Origin: Hyphomicrobiales bacterium
Lineage (GTDB): Bacteria; Pseudomonadota; Alphaproteobacteria; Rhizobiales; Aestuariivirgaceae
Length of the DNA: 7,686 nucleotides
NCBI GenBank assembly: GCA_013002595.1
Contig: JABDJG010000251.1
Span: 1-7,686 of the forward strand
Direction of reading: 5' to 3'
The position numbers and the translations under genes were made by a program. The notes below the pieces were generated by a model that searched no databases, was not told the DNA's origin, and saw only the letters and a program-made list of their open reading frames with translations. Below are positions 1-7,686 of this stretch, in pieces; the stretch's first letter is position 1, and each line of letters begins with the position of its first letter.

Positions 1-248
<248 letters not shown>

Positions 249-263
249 TAGATAACAGGTGCA

Positions 264-290
264 GGGGACATCTCTAATAAAAGTGTCCCT
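264..290 (+). other. Hairpin between tuf and tRNA-Trp, no T-run
   Basis: Positions 264-270 (GGGGACA) pair with 284-290 (TGTCCCT), seven pairs including one G-T wobble, around a 13-base A/T-rich loop. No T-run follows (the next bases are CGCGCCG), so it does not look like an intrinsic terminator. It may stabilise the 3' end of tuf mRNA or mark where the tRNA precursor is cut away. This is hand folding only. Confidence 0.35.
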
Positions 291-311
291 CGCGCCGTAA
301 CAGTCTGGAAT

Positions 312-387
<76 letters not shown>

Positions 388-473
388 GTCGGACCGGACA
401 GCCTGAGATATGTAACTGCAAAGTGGGCACCTGATGAGGGTGCTGGAACAAGACAAGGCTTTATAGAAAAGCA

Positions 474-674
474 ATGGCCAAATCCAAGACCAACCCGTTT
501 GAGTTCATCCAGCAGGTGCGTCAGGAAACCAACAAGGTAACCTGGCCGACCCGCAAGGAAACGATGATCACGACAATCATGGTGCTGATCATGGTGGCGT
601 TTGCCTCGGTGTTCTTCCTGGGCGTCGATGCAGTGCTTCGGTGGGTGGTCAATCTGGTGCTCTACGGAACTTAA
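474..674 (+). CDS. secE: Preprotein translocase subunit SecE
   Basis: SecE is the small essential subunit of the SecYEG channel in the inner membrane; it clamps SecY and is needed for protein export and insertion. The 66-residue product has the single-span architecture of most non-enteric SecE proteins (E. coli has three spans). It starts with a short polar N-terminus, then an amphipathic helix with the family signature VRQETNKVTWPTRKET at about residues 15-30, then one hydrophobic membrane segment at about residues 31-60 and a very short tail. ATG 474 is the only usable start: no ATG, GTG or TTG lies in frame just upstream. The Shine-Dalgarno site is poor (AGAAAAG close to the start; AAGG at 455-458 is too far away). 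nusG follows after 16 bases, so the two are almost surely co-transcribed. Confidence 0.97.
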   Translation: MAKSKTNPFEFIQQVRQETNKVTWPTRKETMITTIMVLIMVAFASVFFLGVDAVLRWVVNLVLYGT

Positions 675-690
675 AGCGGCAATAAAGATT

Positions 691-1224
691 ATGACAAAGC
701 GCTGGTATATCGTTCACGCCTACTCGAACTTTGAGAAGAAGGTCGCCGAGTCCATCAAGGAACAGGCTGTTGCAACCGGTCTTGAAGACCATTTCGAAGA
801 GGTGCTGGTGCCGACCGAGGAGGTCGTCGAAATGCGCCGCGGGCGCAAGGTGGCCAGCGAACGGCGGTTCTTTCCCGGTTATGTGCTGGTCAAGATGGAC
901 ATGACGGATCAGGCCTATCACCTGATCAAGAACACACCGAAGGTGACGGGATTTCTGGGCACGGACAACAAGCCGATGCCGATATCGGAGGAAGAGGCGC
1001 TGCGGATCCTGCATCAGGTGCAGGAAGGTGTCGAGCGGCCACGTCCTTCGGTTGTTTACGAGATCGGCGAGCAGGTACGTGTCGCCGATGGACCTTTTGC
1101 ATCCTTCAACGGGCTTGTTGAGGATGTTGATGAAGAGCGCGCCCGGTTGAAGGTGGCAGTGTCGATTTTCGGCCGTCCGACACCAGTCGAGCTCGAATTT
1201 GGCCAGGTGGAGAAGCTCTCCTAA
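691..1224 (+). CDS. nusG: Transcription termination/antitermination factor NusG
   Basis: NusG binds the beta' clamp helices of RNA polymerase, suppresses pausing, and through its C-terminal domain contacts Rho or ribosomal protein S10. The 177-residue product has the usual two domains. The NGN domain (about residues 1-115) begins RWYIVHAYSNFEKKV and contains the RRFFPGYVLVKM core at residues 58-69. A linker rich in Pro and Arg follows, then the KOW domain (about residues 123-177) with the motif GEQVRVADGPFASFNGLVEDVD and the ending PVELEFGQVEKLS. The start at ATG 691 matches the normal family N-terminus and length. An in-frame ATG at 601 would add 30 unrelated residues inside secE and is not used. 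The Shine-Dalgarno site is weak (AATAAAG). Only 16 bases separate it from secE. The L1-type leader of rplK begins about 16-28 bases after its stop. Confidence 0.98.
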   Translation: MTKRWYIVHAYSNFEKKVAESIKEQAVATGLEDHFEEVLVPTEEVVEMRRGRKVASERRFFPGYVLVKMDMTDQAYHLIKNTPKVTGFLGTDNKPMPISEEEALRILHQVQEGVERPRPSVVYEIGEQVRVADGPFASFNGLVEDVDEERARLKVAVSIFGRPTPVELEFGQVEKLS

Positions 1225-1239
1225 GCGGAGGGATTTGAA

Positions 1240-1254
1240 ACCGGTCTCACCGGT
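1240..1254 (+). repeat. ACCGGT-CTC-ACCGGT hairpin/direct repeat overlapping the L1 site
   Basis: The self-complementary hexamer ACCGGT occurs twice, at 1240-1245 and 1249-1254, with three bases between. The RNA can fold into a six-pair hairpin with a CTC loop. Its 3' arm includes G1252-T1254, which are also the first bases of the lower stem of the L1 site, so the two folds exclude each other. Whether this fold is used in the cell is unknown. Confidence 0.5.
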
Positions 1255-1301
1255 GGGAGGTTCAGCCAGTGTCGCCATGCACTGGAGATGGCCGGACCAC
1301 C
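1252..1301 (+). promoter_or_regulatory. Ribosomal protein L1 binding site in the rplK-rplA leader (autoregulatory)
   Basis: The sequence GGTGGGAGG at 1252-1260 repeats the conserved L1-binding strand of 23S rRNA helices 76-77, and CCACC at 1297-1301 closes it as in the rRNA. GGTGG 1252-1256 pairs with CCACC 1297-1301. An asymmetric inner loop follows, with GAG on the 5' side and GGA (1294-1296) on the 3' side. An apical stem CCAGTG 1266-1271 with CACTGG 1280-1285 closes an eight-base loop. Two stems around an asymmetric purine loop are the known shape of L1 operator RNAs. In bacteria studied, free L1 binds such a site ahead of rplK and represses translation of L11 and L1. The rplK Shine-Dalgarno AGAGGA (1332-1337) lies 31 bases downstream, and a small hairpin (GCCC 1313-1316 with GGGC 1323-1326) sits between. 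Function is inferred from this resemblance and the position. Confidence 0.85.
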
Positions 1302-1344
1302 AAACTGACGACGCCCGTTTGAGGGCAGTGCAGAGGAAATTGAA

Positions 1345-1773
1345 ATGGCAAAGAAGATTGCAGGTTATATCAAGCTGCAAGTGCCGGCAGGTCAGGCGAA
1401 CCCTTCGCCGCCGATCGGCCCGGCGCTTGGTCAGCGTGGTGTGAATATCATGGAGTTCTGCAAGGCGTTCAACGCCGCCTCGCAGGCCGCCGAACAGGGG
1501 TCACCGATCCCGACAATGATCACGGTCTATCAGGACAAGTCGTTCACCTTCGAGATGAAGACGCCGCCGGCGTCGTACTTCTTGAAGAAGGCGGCAAAGC
1601 TCAACAAAGGCTCGTCGGAGCCCGGCCGTGAAGTCGCCGGAAAGGTAACGATGGCACAGGTGCGCGAGATCGCGGAAGCCAAGATGGTTGATCTCAATGC
1701 CCGCGACGTTGATCAGGCAGCAAAGATTATTGCCGGTTCGGCCCGCTCGATGGGCCTGGAAGTGGCAGGGTAA
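1345..1773 (+). CDS. rplK: 50S ribosomal protein L11
   Basis: L11 binds the GTPase-associated region of 23S rRNA beside the stalk and takes part in factor-driven GTP hydrolysis and the stringent response. The 142-residue product equals the E. coli length. The N-terminal domain (about 1-70) carries the proline-rich switch region PSPPIGPALGQRGVNIMEF at residues 20-38, the site where thiopeptides act and Pro substitutions give resistance in other species; the prolines are intact. The C-terminal rRNA-binding domain (about 75-142) starts at KTPPASYFLKKAAKLNKGS and ends with the signature GSARSMGLEV. ATG 1345 has a good Shine-Dalgarno AGAGGA at 1332-1337, seven bases upstream. The gene follows the L1-type leader and is five bases from rplA, consistent with joint translational control by L1. 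Confidence 0.98.
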   Translation: MAKKIAGYIKLQVPAGQANPSPPIGPALGQRGVNIMEFCKAFNAASQAAEQGSPIPTMITVYQDKSFTFEMKTPPASYFLKKAAKLNKGSSEPGREVAGKVTMAQVREIAEAKMVDLNARDVDQAAKIIAGSARSMGLEVAG

Positions 1774-1778
1774 CGGAT

Positions 1779-2483
1779 ATGGCAAAGCTAGGAAAACGGA
1801 CGCTCAAGGCACGTGAAGGTATCGAAGCCGGCAAGGTCTACGACGTTGCAGAAGCCGTCAAGGCGATCAAGGAGCGGGCGACCGCCAAGTTCGACGAGAC
1901 CGTGGAAGTGGCGATGAACCTGGGTGTTGACCCGCGCCATGCCGATCAGATGGTGCGCGGCGTGTGTAATCTGCCGAATGGCTCGGGACGTTCGGTCCGG
2001 GTTGCGGTGTTCGCCAAAGACGACAAGGCTGAAGAGGCCAAGGCTGCAGGCGCTGACGTGGTTGGCGCGGAAGATCTGGTTGAACAGGTCCAGAAGGGCC
2101 AGATCAACTTCGATCGCTGCATCGCATCACCCGACATGATGCCGCTGGTTGGCCGTCTCGGCAAGGTGCTGGGCCCGCGCGGCATGATGCCAAACCCGAA
2201 GGTCGGTACGGTGACGCCCGATGTCGCCGGCGCCGTCAAGGCGGCCAAGGGCGGCGCAGTCGAATTCAGAGTTGAAAAGGCCGGCATCATTCATGCCGGT
2301 GTCGGTAAGGCCAGCTTCAATGATGATGCCCTCATCGGCAACATCAAGGCTTTTGTCGATGCGGTCCTGAAAGCCAAGCCCACCGGTTCGAAGGGGACTT
2401 ATGTGAAAAAAGTCTCGCTCAGCTCGACCATGGGTCCAGGCATTACGGTCGACGTCGCCAGCATGTCGGGTCAGACAGGCTGA
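1779..2483 (+). CDS. rplA: 50S ribosomal protein L1
   Basis: L1 forms the mobile stalk at the ribosomal E site and is the usual translational repressor of its own operon. The 234-residue product matches the E. coli length. Domain I is made of both termini and the inserted domain II spans roughly residues 70-160. The family signature GKVLGPRGMMPNPKVGTV is at residues 128-145, and the C-terminal RNA-binding strand GTYVKKVSLSSTMGPGITVD is intact. ATG 1779 lies five bases after the rplK stop. Its best ribosome-binding sequence, AGGG at 1767-1770, is inside the end of rplK, so translation is probably coupled to rplK. That fits control of both genes from the single L1 site upstream of rplK. Confidence 0.98.
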   Translation: MAKLGKRTLKAREGIEAGKVYDVAEAVKAIKERATAKFDETVEVAMNLGVDPRHADQMVRGVCNLPNGSGRSVRVAVFAKDDKAEEAKAAGADVVGAEDLVEQVQKGQINFDRCIASPDMMPLVGRLGKVLGPRGMMPNPKVGTVTPDVAGAVKAAKGGAVEFRVEKAGIIHAGVGKASFNDDALIGNIKAFVDAVLKAKPTGSKGTYVKKVSLSSTMGPGITVDVASMSGQTG

Positions 2484-2496
2484 GTTAACAAGGTTT

Positions 2497-2527
2497 CCGG
2501 TTGAATTCAGTGATTGGGTTCAACCGG
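2497..2527 (+). other. Nine-pair hairpin 13 bases after rplA
   Basis: CCGGTTGAA (2497-2505) and TTCAACCGG (2519-2527) are perfect inverse complements around a 13-base loop. It lies just behind the rplA stop, where a terminator or attenuator might be expected, but the following bases TTGACCGCC hold no T-run. It could act as an mRNA-stabilising or processing structure, or as part of the fold of the rplJ leader. Confidence 0.5.
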
Positions 2528-2559
2528 TTGACCGCCAGCTTGAGCGTCTTTGTTCAAGG

Positions 2560-2570
2560 TGCCGGTTAAA
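2560..2570 (+). repeat. 11-base direct repeat TGCCGGTTAAA, copy 1 (copy 2 at 2774-2784)
   Basis: TGCCGGTTAAA occurs at 2560-2570 and again at 2774-2784, where it overlaps the 3' foot of the main L10-leader stem. Both contain the CCGGTT word found five times in this intergenic region (starts 2497, 2524, 2562, 2599, 2776). Its function is unknown. Confidence 0.55.
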
Positions 2571-2730
2571 GACCTGTCCGAGATTGCAGGCGCAAGGCCC
2601 GGTTGGCCCTGCTTAAACATGCAAGCCTGCATGAGATGGGTGTGAAAACAGATTGTTCCTGCAGGGTCAAACCTGCCGAAATGATCGGTTTGAACCTCAT
2701 GTGATCCTTATCGGCCGAGTTGGCCGGCAA

Positions 2731-2854
2731 GGGGACAGGCAAGTGAGAGCTGCTGCGGTTAGCGCGTCTCACCTGCCGGTTAAACGGTTCGGTGTTCAGC
2801 GTTTCAGCCGTAGCGGTTGGTCCACCGGTCCGCATTGCCAGACGATCTGGCGGT
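2731..2854 (+). promoter_or_regulatory. Probable L10(L12) leader, autoregulatory RNA ahead of rplJ
   Basis: In bacteria the L10-L12 complex represses its own mRNA by binding a folded leader roughly 100-200 bases before rplJ. Here the matching place holds a long stem: CAGG 2736-2739 with CCTG 2772-2775, an asymmetric bulge CAA(G) on the 5' side only, then GTGAGA 2743-2748 with TCTCAC 2767-2772 (C2772 can pair with only one of the two G's), topped by GCT/AGC around GCGGTT. Further hairpins follow: AAACG 2782-2786 with CGTTT 2800-2804; GCGGTTGG 2813-2820 with CCGG and CCGC (2825-2833); and ATTGCCAGA 2834-2842 with TCTGGCGGT 2846-2854 (nine pairs including wobbles). The last ends 11 bases before the Shine-Dalgarno site. 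No canonical G-A kink-turn is visible. The assignment rests on position and the bulged stem. Confidence 0.6.
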
Positions 2855-2865
2855 CGGGCCAAAAC

Positions 2866-2869
2866 GGAG
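2866..2869 (+). promoter_or_regulatory. Shine-Dalgarno site fixing the GTG start of rplJ
   Basis: GGAG at 2866-2869 (within GGAGAGAG) lies seven bases before GTG 2877. This, and the family N-terminus it gives (M-D-R-A-A-K), chooses GTG 2877 over the in-frame ATG at 2817, which lies inside the structured leader. Confidence 0.85.
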
Positions 2870-2876
2870 AGAGCAA

Positions 2877-3395
2877 GTGGATAGAGCTGCAAAAACAAAG
2901 CTCGTTACGACGCTGAACCAGGTGTTTTCCAACGCCGGGGTTGTCGTTGTGACCCACAATCTGGGCTTGACTGTCTCGCAGATGAATGATCTGCGCGGCC
3001 GTATGGCAGAGGCCGGTGCTTCGGTGAAAGTCACCAAGAACCGTCTCACCAAGCTTGCTCTTGAAGGCACTGACGTTGCAGGGATCACGGATCTGTTTTC
3101 CGGTCCGACTGTTCTGATGTACTCAGACGATCCCGTCGCGGCACCGAAGATTGTCGCCGAATTCGCCAAGAAGAACGAAAAACTCGTCATTCTCGGTGGT
3201 TCACTCGGTACGACGACGCTCGATGTCGATGGCGTCAAGGCGCTTGCTGAGCTTCCGTCGCTTGACGAACTCAGAGCCAAGCTCGTGGGCATGATCAGCA
3301 CACCTGCCACCCGTATCGCGGGTGTTCTGCAGGCACCGGCTGGCCAGCTTGCACGTGTTATGGGCGCCTATGCCTCCAAGGATGAAGCTGCCTAA
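2877..3395 (+). CDS. rplJ: 50S ribosomal protein L10 (GTG start)
   Basis: L10 anchors the L7/L12 dimers to 23S rRNA next to L11 and forms the base of the stalk; with L12 it represses its own mRNA. The product is 172 residues, normal for alphaproteobacteria. The globular rRNA-binding domain (about residues 1-130) begins MDRAAKTKLVTTLNQVF and includes the conserved VTVKNRL-like segment VKVTKNRLTKLALEGT. The C-terminal part, from SLDELRAKLVGMISTPATRIAGVL to the end GQLARVMGAYASKDEAA, is the helix that binds L12 dimers. The GTG start has a strong GGAG site seven bases upstream; starting at ATG 2817 would add 20 residues foreign to the family. rplL follows after 52 bases, which include a weak hairpin (CCAAC 3401-3405 with GTTGG 3414-3418). 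Confidence 0.97.
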   Translation: MDRAAKTKLVTTLNQVFSNAGVVVVTHNLGLTVSQMNDLRGRMAEAGASVKVTKNRLTKLALEGTDVAGITDLFSGPTVLMYSDDPVAAPKIVAEFAKKNEKLVILGGSLGTTTLDVDGVKALAELPSLDELRAKLVGMISTPATRIAGVLQAPAGQLARVMGAYASKDEAA

Positions 3396-3447
3396 CAGGC
3401 CCAACTTGTAAACGTTGGTTCAAACTGATTGAAGAAAGAGAAGTAAA

Positions 3448-3825
3448 ATGGCTGATTTAGAAAAAATTGCAGACGACCTTTCCGGTCTGACCGTGATGGA
3501 AGCTGCAGAACTTTCCAAGCTTCTGGAAGAAAAATGGGGCGTTTCGGCTGCTGCACCTGTCGCAGCTGCGGCTGCCGCTCCAGGTGCAGGCGGCGGTGAG
3601 GCTGCTGAAGAAAAGACCGAGTTCGATGTCGTGCTGGCATCGTTTGGCGAAAAGAAGATCGAGGTCATCAAGGAGGTGCGCGGCATCACCGGTCTTGGTC
3701 TGAAGGAAGCCAAGGACATGGTTGAGAGTGCGCCCAAGGCCGTCAAGGAAGGCGCTACCAAGGACGAAGCTGAAGAGATCAAAGCCAAGCTGGAAGCAGC
3801 TGGTGCAACTGTTGAGCTGAAGTAA
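3448..3825 (+). CDS. rplL: 50S ribosomal protein L7/L12
   Basis: L7/L12 is the multicopy stalk protein that recruits translation factors such as EF-Tu and EF-G and stimulates their GTPase. The 125-residue product has the N-terminal dimerisation helices that bind L10 (about 1-32, LEKIADDLSGLTVMEAAELSKLLEEKWGV), a flexible Ala/Pro/Gly hinge (about 33-53), and the compact C-terminal factor-binding domain (about 56-125) with the conserved EVRGITGLGLKEAKDMVE. It is highly acidic, as expected. ATG 3448 is preceded by the purine-rich AAAGAGAAG (3435-3443), a moderate ribosome-binding site. As L7/L12 is needed in several copies per ribosome, separate strong initiation is expected. Here rplL has its own site rather than overlapping rplJ. 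Confidence 0.98.
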   Translation: MADLEKIADDLSGLTVMEAAELSKLLEEKWGVSAAAPVAAAAAAPGAGGGEAAEEKTEFDVVLASFGEKKIEVIKEVRGITGLGLKEAKDMVESAPKAVKEGATKDEAEEIKAKLEAAGATVELK

Positions 3826-3842
3826 ACCTGACTACACAACGG

Positions 3843-3872
3843 ATTGCCCGCGCCATCTCAGGTGCGGGCGGT
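3843..3872 (+). promoter_or_regulatory. Strong G/C hairpin after rplL: attenuator or processing-site candidate
   Basis: GCCCGCGCC (3846-3854) pairs with GGTGCGGGC (3861-3869), nine pairs with one G-T wobble, around the six-base loop ATCTCA; three weaker outer pairs extend it to 3843-3872. It starts 18 bases after the rplL stop. Only a poor T-content tail follows (CCTTACACAAGTTTC), so full termination is unlikely. E. coli has a partial attenuator and an RNase III site between rplL and rpoB that lower polymerase output compared with ribosomal proteins. This hairpin occupies the same place, and an equivalent role is inferred. Confidence 0.6.
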
Positions 3873-3909
3873 CCTTACACAAGTTTCGTGCGTTGATGAT
3901 GTTACGGAC

Positions 3910-3954
3910 AATTTTGCGCTACCCGGCGAGCAGTGCCGGCGAGCTGGCAAAATT
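3910..3954 (+). promoter_or_regulatory. Long compound hairpin in the rplL-rpoB gap
   Basis: AATTTTGC (3910-3917) pairs perfectly with GCAAAATT (3947-3954). Inside, GCT 3918-3920 pairs with AGC 3942-3944, and CCGGC 3923-3927 pairs with GCCGG 3935-3939 around a seven-base loop. About 16 pairs in all, interrupted by small bulges. The inner part is built from a nine-base direct repeat CCGGCGAGC (3923-3931 and 3936-3944). A long interrupted stem like this suits RNase III cutting, but no function is shown. Confidence 0.55.
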
Positions 3955-3955
3955 T

Positions 3956-3979
3956 GGAAGCGTTGCTCCAGACGCTTCC
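3956..3979 (+). promoter_or_regulatory. Eight-pair hairpin just before the rpoB ribosome-binding site
   Basis: GGAAGCGT (3956-3963) and ACGCTTCC (3972-3979) are perfect inverse complements around an eight-base loop. It begins one base after the preceding hairpin and ends six bases before the rpoB Shine-Dalgarno AAGGA (3986-3990). It is followed by CTGACG, not a T-run, so it is not a terminator. Being so near the initiation site it could modulate rpoB translation. Confidence 0.55.
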
Positions 3980-3996
3980 CTGACGAAGGAAAAAAG

Positions 3997-7686
<3,690 letters not shown>

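Larger units (their letters stand above)
2484..2876 (+). other. Gene-free, heavily structured rplA-rplJ intergenic region (leader of the L10 operon)
   Basis: These 393 bases have no credible protein gene. Hand folding finds a chain of inverted repeats: 2497-2505 with 2519-2527 (nine pairs); 2618-2623 with 2628-2633 (CATGCA/TGCATG, four-base loop); 2661-2665 with 2672-2676; 2712-2716 with 2722-2726; and several more in the last 145 bases, listed separately as the L10 leader. The word CGGTT occurs nine times on the + strand (starts 2498, 2525, 2563, 2600, 2686, 2756, 2777, 2785, 2814). CCTGC occurs five times between 2608 and 2776. An 11-base direct repeat is present. A promoter for rplJ may lie here, since E. 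coli has one at this place, but I could not point to a convincing -35/-10 pair. Confidence 0.7.

Noticed and set aside
275..280. TAATAA as a -10 box for tRNA-Trp.
   Set aside because: No -35-like sequence lies at the correct distance, and the bases are in the loop of a hairpin.
601..690. An upstream in-frame ATG at 601 that would extend NusG to 207 residues.
   Set aside because: The extra 30 residues lie inside secE in another frame and resemble no NusG; ATG 691 gives the normal 177-residue protein.
649..1380. Minus-strand open frame of 243 codons opposite nusG and its leader.
   Set aside because: A shadow of nusG codons with no family resemblance; it also crosses the L1 operator.
2528..2556. 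TTGACC at 2528-2533 as the -35 box of an rplJ promoter.
   Set aside because: At 16-18 bases spacing the downstream hexamers (such as TGTTCA) do not resemble a -10 box. A promoter may still exist nearby but cannot be supported.
2619..2645. Mini-frame of eight codons (MQACMRWV) as a possible leader peptide.
   Set aside because: No Shine-Dalgarno site, no run of a regulatory amino acid, and no terminator/antiterminator pair coupled to it.
2681..2704. Mini-frame of seven codons (MIGLNLM) as a possible leader peptide.
   Set aside because: No ribosome-binding site upstream; such short frames are expected by chance.
2817..2876. An in-frame ATG at 2817 giving a 192-residue L10.
   Set aside because: It sits inside the structured leader and the added residues are foreign to L10. 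GTG 2877 has a proper GGAG site and gives the family N-terminus.
3843..3872. Full intrinsic terminator after rplL.
   Set aside because: The stem is strong but no T-run follows. rpoB lies directly downstream and normally shares this transcript, so it is listed only as an attenuator or processing candidate.

Overview
The window is a classic bacterial ribosomal-protein and RNA-polymerase cluster, read entirely on the + strand: the 3' end of tuf, tRNA-Trp, secE, nusG, rplK, rplA, rplJ, rplL and the first 1230 codons of rpoB. Protein sequences point to an alphaproteobacterium, most likely of the order Hyphomicrobiales (Rhizobiales). The support is the EF-Tu C-terminus (MEEKLRFAIREGG...SSIIE), the 125-residue L7/L12 with its Ala/Gly-rich hinge, the 172-residue L10 beginning MDRAAKTKLV, and the RpoB N-terminus (GRKRVRKFFGSIQEVAQMPNLIEVQK). 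The genus cannot be fixed from the sequence alone. Every gene is intact and of normal family length. I see no mobile element, CRISPR array, defence gene, pseudogene or sign of transfer.

Layout. Positions 1-248 are the end of tuf, followed by a 63-base spacer with a hairpin and then tRNA-Trp (312-387). secE (474-674) and nusG (691-1224) are 16 bases apart. A 120-base leader then carries a convincing copy of the ribosomal protein L1 binding site ahead of rplK (1345-1773) and rplA (1779-2483), the usual L11-L1 autoregulated pair. A gene-free stretch of 393 bases (2484-2876) follows. It is densely folded, has nine CGGTT words on one strand, and holds the presumed L10 leader in its last ~145 bases. 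rplJ (2877-3395, GTG start) and rplL (3448-3825) encode the stalk base and stalk. A 171-base gap with three consecutive strong hairpins leads to rpoB (3997 onward, cut by the window end).

How the parts work together. tuf, L11, L1, L10 and L7/L12 serve translation elongation: L10 and L7/L12 form the stalk, next to L11, that recruits EF-Tu and EF-G, and L1 forms the E-site stalk. NusG couples RNA polymerase (RpoB) to Rho and the ribosome, and SecE completes the SecYEG translocon. Regulation is written mainly in RNA: an L1 mimic site before rplK, an L10-type leader before rplJ, and an attenuator- or processing-like hairpin array before rpoB. No canonical hairpin-plus-T-run terminator and no convincing sigma70-type promoter were found between the genes, so read-through across the cluster is likely.

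The gene content is ordinary and I found no previously undescribed protein system. What deserves a second look is the non-coding RNA: possible alternative folds in the L1 leader, the repeat-rich rplA-rplJ leader and the triple hairpin before rpoB. All folds were worked out by hand, without energy calculation.
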